In this document: piece after piece, positions 58,361-64,000 of the stretch
How positions within the stretch are numbered: position 1 is the stretch's first letter
How the letters are laid out: each line of letters begins with the position of its first letter
Origin: Phycicoccus duodecadis
GTDB lineage: Bacteria; Actinomycetota; Actinomycetes; Actinomycetales; Dermatophilaceae
NCBI RefSeq assembly: GCF_002846495.1
Contig: NZ_PJNE01000001.1
Span: forward strand, 2,604,001-2,668,000
Reading direction: 5' to 3'
Length of the DNA stretch: 64,000 nucleotides
Translations under genes and position numbers: made by a program
Notes under the pieces: model-generated
Told to the model about the DNA's origin: nothing
Database searches by the model: none
The model's input: the letters and a program-made list of their open reading frames with translations, nothing else

Positions 58361-58759
58361 TCAACCGCGGGGCTCACCCCGCAGCACCCGCAGCAGGCGC
58401 CGGCCGAGGGGCTCGGTGGCCCCGGGTACCGCGGGGACGGCCCGCCCGGAGCCGGTCCCCACGGTCGGGGTGGCGCCGCGTCCGCTCTCGAGGGCGTCCA
58501 GGGCGGCGGCCACGCGGTCCATCAGCGCGTCGACGTCGGACATCTCGTACCCCCGGCGGAGGCGGGTGGTGGTGAACCGGGCCGCACGCACGTCGGCGGC
58601 CGTGACCAGGCGCTGCTTGCGCCCGGCCGGGATGCCGTCGTGGTGGCGCATGCTCGCGACGACCGCGTCGAGGAAGTCGTCGACCTCGCGCTCGTCGTAC
58701 CCCTCGCGCAGCTGGGTCGTCGTGAAGTGGCTGTTCAGCACGTCCTCCGGCGTCAGCAC
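58361..58759 (-). CDS. DivIVA-domain protein
   Basis: A 132-residue protein with two short DivIVA-type repeats: residues 1-40 (LTPEDVLNSHFTTTQLREGYDEREVDDFLDAVVASM) and 52-90 (VTAADVRAARFTTTRLRRGYEMSDVDALMDRVAAAL). Each is the lipid-contacting N-terminal segment of DivIVA with the FxxTxLRxGYD core; there is no long coiled coil, so this is a stand-alone variant seen in actinobacteria. The tail is Gly/Thr/Arg-rich. It starts with GTG at 58759, 16 bases after the end of purL. A polar-membrane or curved-membrane role is inferred from the domain. Confidence 0.8.
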   Translation of the reverse strand: MLTPEDVLNSHFTTTQLREGYDEREVDDFLDAVVASMRHHDGIPAGRKQRLVTAADVRAARFTTTRLRRGYEMSDVDALMDRVAAALDALESGRGATPTVGTGSGRAVPAVPGATEPLGRRLLRVLRGEPRG

Positions 58760-58775
58760 CGGCCCACCCCTCTCG

Positions 58776-61700
58776 TCAGCCCACGAAGACGCGGGCGTTG
58801 CGGAACATCCTCAGCCACGGGCTCTCGTCGTCGACGGGGCCCGAGGTCCACGACAGCTGGACGTTACGGGAGACCCGCTCGGGGTGGGGCATCATCGCCG
58901 TGAACCGGCCGTCGGTGGTGGTGACGGCGGTGAGGCCGCCGGGCGACCCGTTCGGGTTGTACGGATGCGTCGTGGCCGGCTCGCCGTGGTGGTCGACGAA
59001 GCGGGCCACCCGCTGCACGGCGGCGGCGTCGCCCCGGGCCGAGAAGTTCGCGAAGCCCTCGCCGTGCGCCACCGCGATCGGGATGCGGCTCCCGGCCATC
59101 CCGGCGGTCAGGACCGACGGGGAGTCGAGGACCTCGACCAGGGTGAGGCGCGCCTCGTACTGCTCGGACCGGTTCCGGGTGAAGCGCGGCCACGCCTCGG
59201 CGCCCGGGACGAGGTCGGCCAGCGCGGCGAACATCTGGCACCCGTTGCAGATCCCGAGCCCGAAGGTGTCGTCGCGGTGGAAGAAGCCGCGGAAGGCCTC
59301 GGTGAGGCGGGGGTTGAACAGCACCGACCGGGCCCAGCCCTCGCCGGCACCGAGGGTGTCGCCGTACGAGAAGCCGCCGGCGGCGACCAGACCCTGCACG
59401 TCGGCGAGATCGAAGCGCCCCGCCTGGAGGTCGGTCATGTGCACGTCGTAGGCGTCGAAGCCCGCGCGGTCGAGCATGAACGCGGTCTCGACGTGGCTGT
59501 TGACGCCCTGCTCGCGCAGCACCGCGACCTTGGGCCGCACCCCGGTCGCGAGGTACGGCAGGGCCACGTCGTCGGTGGGGTCGAAGCTGGGCGCGACCAC
59601 CAGGCCCGGGTCGTCGTCGGCGCCGACGGCCGCGTGCTCCTCGTCGGCCGAGCCGGGGTTGTCGCGCAGCACCGAGATGCGCCACGACACCTCGTCCCAC
59701 GCCTGCGCCAGGTCGCGCACGGTCTCGTCGAGGACGCGCTCGCCGCCGACCCGCACCCGGACCCGCCGGTCGGCGTTCGGGGCACCGACCGGGCGCGCCA
59801 GCGACGCCAGGCCGTGGTCGGCCAGGACCTCCTGCGCCTCGGAGTACCCGTCGGCCGGGATCTCGAGGACGGCGCCGAGCTCCTCGGAGAACAGGGCCTC
59901 GACCGAGCGGACGTCGACGTCGACCCCCATCCCGCCGGCGAAGGCCATCTCGCACACCGCCGCCCAGAGCCCGCCGTCGGAGCGGTCGTGGTAGGCGGTC
60001 ACGAGGTCGCGCGCCCGCAGGTCGGCGAGGGCGGCGGCCAGGGCCGTCACGCGCGCCGGGTCGTCGAGGTCGGGCACGTCGCGGCCGAAGGCGCCCGACG
60101 CCTGGGCCAGGATCGAGCCGCCGAGCCGGTCACGCCCGGCGCCGAGGTCGAGCAGCAGCAGCACCGAGTCGCCACGCAGCTGGGGGGTCCAGGTGCCGCG
60201 CACGTCGGGCAGGGCGGCGAAGGCGGTGACGACGAGCGACACCGGCGAGGTGACCTGCTTCGCGTCGCCCGTCACCGGGTCGGCCCAGCGGGTGCGCATC
60301 GAGAGGGAGTCCTTGCCCACGGGCACCGAGATGCCCAGGGCCGGGCACAGCTCCATCCCCACGGCGTGCACGGTGTCGTAGAGCGCGGCGTCCTCGCCGT
60401 CCTCGCCGCACGCGGCCATCCAGTTGCAGGAGAGCTTGACCCCCGAGAGCGCGGCGACGGGCGCGGCCAGCAGGTTGGTGAGCGCCTCGCCCACCGCCAT
60501 CCGGCCGGAGGCCGGGGCGTCGAGGGCGGCCAGCGGCATCCGCTCGCCGCTGGCCATGGCCTCGCCGGCGAAACCCACGTGGTCGGCCAGGGTGACGGCG
60601 ACGTCGGCCACCGGCACCTGCCACGGCCCGACCATCTGGTCGCGGTGGGTCAGGCCGCCGACGGTGCGGTCGGCGATGGTGACCAGGAAGCGCTTCGAGG
60701 CCACGGTGGGATGCCGCAGCACGGCGAAGGCGGCCGCGCGCAGGTCGAGCCCGTCGACGTCGAGGTCGTCGCCGCGCCGCTCGACCCGGGCGACGTCGCG
60801 GGTCATCCGCGGCGGCTTGCCGAGCAGCGTCTCCATCGGCATGTCGATCGGGCGGTCCTCGCCCTCGCGGTCGTCGAGGCCGTCGGCCAGGACGAGCTGC
60901 CCGTCCCCGCGGGCCACCCCCACCACGGCGTGCGGGCAGCGCTCGCGCTCGCACAGCGCGGCGAAGAACGGGAGGGACTCAGGGGCGATGGCGACGACGT
61001 ACCGCTCCTGGGACTCGTTGCACCACACCTCCTTCGGGGCCAAGCCGCTCTCCTCGAGCGGGACCGCACCGAGGTCGAAGCGGGCGCCGAGACCGGCGCC
61101 GTCGACGAGCTCGGGGAAGGCGTTCGAGAGCCCACCGGCCCCCACGTCGTGGATGGCGAGGATGGGGTTGCCGTCGGCGCCGAGGCTCCAGCAGTGGTTG
61201 ACGACCTCCTGGGCGCGGCGCTCGATCTCGGGGTTGCCGCGCTGCACGGAGTCGAAGTCGAGCTCGGCCGCGTTGGCCCCGGCCGCCATCGAGGACGCCG
61301 CCCCGCCGCCCATCCCGATGCGCATCCCCGGACCGCCGATCTGGACCAGCAGCGTGCCCGCCGGGAAGAGCACCTTCTCGGTGAGGTCGGCGCTGATGGT
61401 GCCGAGGCCGCCGGCGCTCATGATCGGCTTGTGGAAGCCGCGGCGGACGCCGTCGACGGTCTGCTCGTAGACGCGGAAGAAGCCCCCCAGCCCCGGCCGC
61501 CCGAACTCGTTGTTGAAGGCCGCGGCGCCGATGGGGCCCTCGACCATGATGTCGAGCGGGCTGGCGATGTGCGCCGGCGCGCCGTACTCCTCACTCTCCC
61601 ACGGCTCGTCGGTGCCGGGCAGGTGCAGGTTCGAGACCGCGAAGCCGGTGAGCCCCGCCTTGGGCTGGCTCCCGCGGCCGGTGGCGCCCTCGTCGCGGAT

Positions 61701-62678
61701 CTCCCCGCCGGCGCCGGTGGCCGCCCCCGGGAAGGGGCTGATGGCCGTGGGGTGGTTGTGGGTCTCGACCTTCATGAGGACGTGCACGTCGTCCTCGCGG
61801 CCGCGGTAGGGGCTGGGCCCGTCGGGGCGCTCGGGCAGCCAGCGCACCCGGCGGCTGCCCTCCATCACCGAGGCGTTGTCCTTGTACGCCACGACGGTGC
61901 CGGCGCCCGCGACCTCCTCGGTGTGCCGGATCATCCCGAACAGCGAGCGCGGCTGGGGCTCGCCGTCGACGACGAAGTCGGCGTTGAAGATCTTGTGGCG
62001 GCAGTGCTCGGAGTTGGCCTGCGCGAACATCATCAGCTCGACGTCGGTGGGGTTGCGGCGCAGCCCGGTGAACGCCTCGACCAGGTAGTCGACCTCGTCC
62101 TCCGAGAGCGCCAGGCCGAAGGTGCGGTCGGCCTCCGCCAGCGCCTCGCGCCCGCCCCCCAGGACGTCGACGTGCGCCATCGGCTCGGCCTCGCGCTCGT
62201 CGAAGAGCGCGGCCGCGGCCTCGCGGCTGGGCAGCGCCGACTCGGTCATCCGGTCGTGCAGGACGTCGGCGCAGGCCGCCCACTGCCGCTCGCTGAGCGG
62301 CGTGGCCGACGCGATGCGGTACTCGGTGACCCGCTCGACCCGGCGCACGTCGACCCCGCAGCTGTGCGCGATGTCGGTGGCCTTGCTCGCCCACGGCGAG
62401 AGCGTGCCGAGGCGCGGGGCGACGACGACCAGGGCCTCGTGCTCCCCCACCGGCGGGTCCGCCCACGGGTCGCCGTAGGCCAGGAGCCGGGTGACGGTGG
62501 CCGCGGTGTCGTCGTCGAGCGCGGCGTCGCTGACGACCCAGTGCACGTGGCGCGCACCGACCCCGGTGACCTGGTCGGCCACCGTGCGCAGGCGGGCCAG
62601 CAGGCCCGCGGCGCGGAAGCTCGAGAGGGCGGCGCCCCCGGGGACGGTGGTCAGCACGGGGACGTGCGACGAGGCCAT
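58776..62678 (-). CDS. purL: Single-chain phosphoribosylformylglycinamidine synthase
   Basis: A 1300-residue FGAM synthase of the large type, with all parts in one chain. An N-terminal PurS-like domain comes first. A linker with [42 protein letters not shown] and two AIRS-like halves follow ([55 protein letters not shown]). The C-terminal glutaminase carries the nucleophile Cys in [11 protein letters not shown] and the His-Glu pair in [13 protein letters not shown]. The length equals the E. coli enzyme (about 1295). No purS or purQ is present. The ATG at 62678 begins the conserved part; longer frames are shadows. It is 47 bases downstream of purC. Confidence 0.95.
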   Translation of the reverse strand: MASSHVPVLTTVPGGAALSSFRAAGLLARLRTVADQVTGVGARHVHWVVSDAALDDDTAATVTRLLAYGDPWADPPVGEHEALVVVAPRLGTLSPWASKATDIAHSCGVDVRRVERVTEYRIASATPLSERQWAACADVLHDRMTESALPSREAAAALFDEREAEPMAHVDVLGGGREALAEADRTFGLALSEDEVDYLVEAFTGLRRNPTDVELMMFAQANSEHCRHKIFNADFVVDGEPQPRSLFGMIRHTEEVAGAGTVVAYKDNASVMEGSRRVRWLPERPDGPSPYRGREDDVHVLMKVETHNHPTAISPFPGAATGAGGEIRDEGATGRGSQPKAGLTGFAVSNLHLPGTDEPWESEEYGAPAHIASPLDIMVEGPIGAAAFNNEFGRPGLGGFFRVYEQTVDGVRRGFHKPIMSAGGLGTISADLTEKVLFPAGTLLVQIGGPGMRIGMGGGAASSMAAGANAAELDFDSVQRGNPEIERRAQEVVNHCWSLGADGNPILAIHDVGAGGLSNAFPELVDGAGLGARFDLGAVPLEESGLAPKEVWCNESQERYVVAIAPESLPFFAALCERERCPHAVVGVARGDGQLVLADGLDDREGEDRPIDMPMETLLGKPPRMTRDVARVERRGDDLDVDGLDLRAAAFAVLRHPTVASKRFLVTIADRTVGGLTHRDQMVGPWQVPVADVAVTLADHVGFAGEAMASGERMPLAALDAPASGRMAVGEALTNLLAAPVAALSGVKLSCNWMAACGEDGEDAALYDTVHAVGMELCPALGISVPVGKDSLSMRTRWADPVTGDAKQVTSPVSLVVTAFAALPDVRGTWTPQLRGDSVLLLLDLGAGRDRLGGSILAQASGAFGRDVPDLDDPARVTALAAALADLRARDLVTAYHDRSDGGLWAAVCEMAFAGGMGVDVDVRSVEALFSEELGAVLEIPADGYSEAQEVLADHGLASLARPVGAPNADRRVRVRVGGERVLDETVRDLAQAWDEVSWRISVLRDNPGSADEEHAAVGADDDPGLVVAPSFDPTDDVALPYLATGVRPKVAVLREQGVNSHVETAFMLDRAGFDAYDVHMTDLQAGRFDLADVQGLVAAGGFSYGDTLGAGEGWARSVLFNPRLTEAFRGFFHRDDTFGLGICNGCQMFAALADLVPGAEAWPRFTRNRSEQYEARLTLVEVLDSPSVLTAGMAGSRIPIAVAHGEGFANFSARGDAAAVQRVARFVDHHGEPATTHPYNPNGSPGGLTAVTTTDGRFTAMMPHPERVSRNVQLSWTSGPVDDESPWLRMFRNARVFVG

Positions 62679-62725
62679 GGCGGGGGTTTCTCCCGAGGGT
62701 GCGGCGGCGTGGCGGGGTGCCGGTC

Positions 62726-63658
62726 TCAGGCTACCGGCCCGGCGGCGAAGGGCCGGCCGGTGAGCCGCTCGTAGGCCTCGACGTACTTGGCCCGGGTGCG
62801 CTCGAGGACGTCGTCGGGCAGGGGCGGGGGCGCCTCGCCGGACGCCTTGTCCCAGCCGCTGGCCGGCGACAGGAGCCACTCGCGGACGAACTCCTTGTCG
62901 AAGCTGGGCTGGGGGTGGCCGGGCTCCCACTGGTCGGCGGGCCAGAACCGCGAGGAGTCGGGCGTCAGGACCTCGTCGGCCAGCACGAGCTCGCCGCCCT
63001 CGAGCCCGAACTCGACCTTGGTGTCGGCGATGAGGATGCCGCGCTCGGCCGCGAGCTCGTTGCCACGGGTCAGGATGCGGGTCGTGAGGTCGCGGACGCG
63101 GGCGGCCAGTGCCGGGCCGAGGGTGGCCTCGACGTCGGCGTACGACATCGGCTCGTCGTGCTCGCCCTGCGGTGCCTTGGTCGACGGGGTGAACAGCGGT
63201 TCGGGCAGGCGCGAGCCGTCGGTGAGCCCCGGGGGCAGCCGCAGGCCGCTGACGTGCCCGTCGGCGCGGTACTCGCGCAGCCCGCCGCCGGTCAGGTAGG
63301 CCCGGGCGACGCACTCGACCGGCAGCATCTCGAGGCGGCGCACCAGGACGGCCCGCCCGGCCACGGCGTCGGGGACGTCGGTCGAGACCACGTGGTTGGG
63401 CACCAGGTCGGCCAGCTGCTCGAACCACCACAGCGACATCCGGGTGAGGACCTCGCCCTTGTCGGGCACCGGCCGGTCGAGGACGAAGTCGAAGGCCGAG
63501 ATGCGGTCGGAGGCCACCAGCAGCAGGAGGTCGTCGCGGGGGGCGCCGGTCGCGGGGTGGAGCGGGGCGTAGAGGTCGCGCACCTTGCCCGAGTACACGG
63601 GCACGTACCCGGGGAGCTCGAGCGGGGCGGGGGCAGCGGGCACGGGGGCGTCGGCCAT
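62726..63658 (-). CDS. purC: SAICAR synthase
   Basis: A 310-residue enzyme of purine synthesis (CAIR plus aspartate to SAICAR). YSGKVRDLY opens the fold, [13 protein letters not shown] is the ATP-binding region, then [73 protein letters not shown] and [10 protein letters not shown]. The longer length (over 300) matches the actinobacterial/yeast-like type. The ATG at 63658 is preferred over 63667 because GGAAGG lies about nine bases upstream. It is first of the purC-purL pair. Confidence 0.95.
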   Translation of the reverse strand: MADAPVPAAPAPLELPGYVPVYSGKVRDLYAPLHPATGAPRDDLLLLVASDRISAFDFVLDRPVPDKGEVLTRMSLWWFEQLADLVPNHVVSTDVPDAVAGRAVLVRRLEMLPVECVARAYLTGGGLREYRADGHVSGLRLPPGLTDGSRLPEPLFTPSTKAPQGEHDEPMSYADVEATLGPALAARVRDLTTRILTRGNELAAERGILIADTKVEFGLEGGELVLADEVLTPDSSRFWPADQWEPGHPQPSFDKEFVREWLLSPASGWDKASGEAPPPLPDDVLERTRAKYVEAYERLTGRPFAAGPVA

Positions 63659-63705
63659 GCGGGCCATCCTTCCAGCCCCGGGCGGCGCCGTCGCGCCGCG
63701 TCCAC

Positions 63706-63734
63706 TTGAGATAGATAGGCTATCTATCTATAGT
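63706..63734 (+). promoter_or_regulatory. Promoter and operator of MarR gene
   Basis: TTGAGA (63706-63711), 17 bases, TATAGT (63729-63734), six bases, GTG at 63741. A perfect palindrome with ten-base arms (AGATAGATAG, one centre base, CTATCTATCT; 63709-63729) fills the space between -35 and -10, an ideal repressor site. Confidence 0.75.
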
Positions 63735-63740
63735 GGCGCG

Positions 63741-64000
63741 GTGACCACGGACGACCTCGCCGACGACCTGCTCCGCTCGGCCGCGCGCATCTCGCGCTGG
63801 GCCAGCCGGCACGCCGGGCTCGAGCTGCCCTGGGCCCAGACCCGGGTGCTCTCGCTCGTCGAGGAGCTCGGCCCGGCCCGGGTCACCGCCCTGGCCGCCG
63901 CCGACGACACCAGCCAGCCGACCATGACGACCCAGGTGCAGCGGCTCGAGGCCGAGGGCTACGTGAGCCGCGTCCCCGACCCCGACGACGGGCGGGCCGG
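63741..64000 (+). CDS. MarR-family regulator, 3' end outside window
   Basis: The first 86 codons of a MarR-type winged-helix repressor: [79 protein letters not shown]. The recognition helix is SQPTMTTQVQRL and the wing DPDDGRA, both typical. The GTG at 63741 is set by the promoter (leaderless). The palindrome in the promoter suggests autorepression, and perhaps control of the next gene, which is not visible. It is divergent from purC, though the purC start is 80 bases away. Confidence 0.88.
   Translation, partial: MTTDDLADDLLRSAARISRWASRHAGLELPWAQTRVLSLVEELGPARVTALAAADDTSQPTMTTQVQRLEAEGYVSRVPDPDDGRA

Noticed and set aside
58416..62774. A 1452-codon open frame on the plus strand
   Set aside because: It is exactly antisense to purL. 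The protein is Gly/Ala/Arg/Val/His-rich without motifs, as expected from high-GC shadow frames.
1..64000. CRISPR arrays or prophage modules
   Set aside because: No regularly spaced repeats, cas genes, integrase, or phage structural genes were seen in the window.

Overview
The window is very GC-rich chromosomal DNA from an actinobacterium. The gene set (DUF5063 next to recR, DUF6297 membrane protein, ScyD/ScyE-type protein, LytR C-terminal protein, SigK/RskA pair, PPi-dependent phosphofructokinase, many leaderless promoters) points to Micrococcales, perhaps the Intrasporangiaceae/Dermatophilaceae group. That placement is inference from gene content, not a phylogeny.

Left edge (1-3400) is an accessory patch: the 3' part of an IS110-type insertion sequence, a truncated uridine-kinase-like gene beside it, a VapBC toxin-antitoxin pair with a palindrome over its promoter, and small unknown genes in DNA that is visibly less GC-rich than the rest. 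From 3450 to 27,000 is mostly housekeeping: phospholipase D-like protein, a two-component system, pfp, the lysC-asd operon (the Asd lacks the catalytic cysteine), an NAD(P)H-ferredoxin-type reductase, recR-DUF5063, copZ with a CsoR-like operator, an acyltransferase overlapping dnaX, an ABC ATPase with a large membrane partner, a DsbA-like protein, the SRP RNA, tRNA-Ser(GGA), and prpE.

From 28,000 to 37,500 lies a galactoside-utilisation locus: a LacI regulator, then a leftward operon of substrate-binding lipoprotein, two ABC permeases and GH36 alpha-galactosidase, and a rightward GH42 beta-galactosidase with a DeoR regulator. The divergent promoter region carries two perfect palindromes, one equal to the symmetric core of the ideal lac operator.

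From 38,000 to 50,000 are a HerA-like ATPase, two tandem DedA proteins, a copper block (cupredoxin-like lipoprotein and a CPx-type ATPase behind a CsoR-like operator), tRNA-Ser(CGA), tadA, upp and a PH-domain protein. From 50,000 to the end, purine genes (purF, a single-chain 1300-residue purL, purC) surround a SigK regulon: a membrane molybdopterin oxidoreductase and a fasciclin lipoprotein, each behind a SigK-like promoter, then sigK and its anti-sigma factor. A MarR regulator with a palindrome filling its promoter spacer runs off the right edge.

A recurring theme is the leaderless start: a -10 hexamer of the form TANNNT (or xANNNT) followed by 6-7 bases and then ATG or GTG directly. This pattern was used to choose several start codons. 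No CRISPR array, prophage or clearly new multi-gene system was found; the least ordinary items are the cysteine-less Asd, the Cys-rich tail on the DsbA-like protein, the single-chain PurL in an actinobacterium, and the exact regulatory palindromes.
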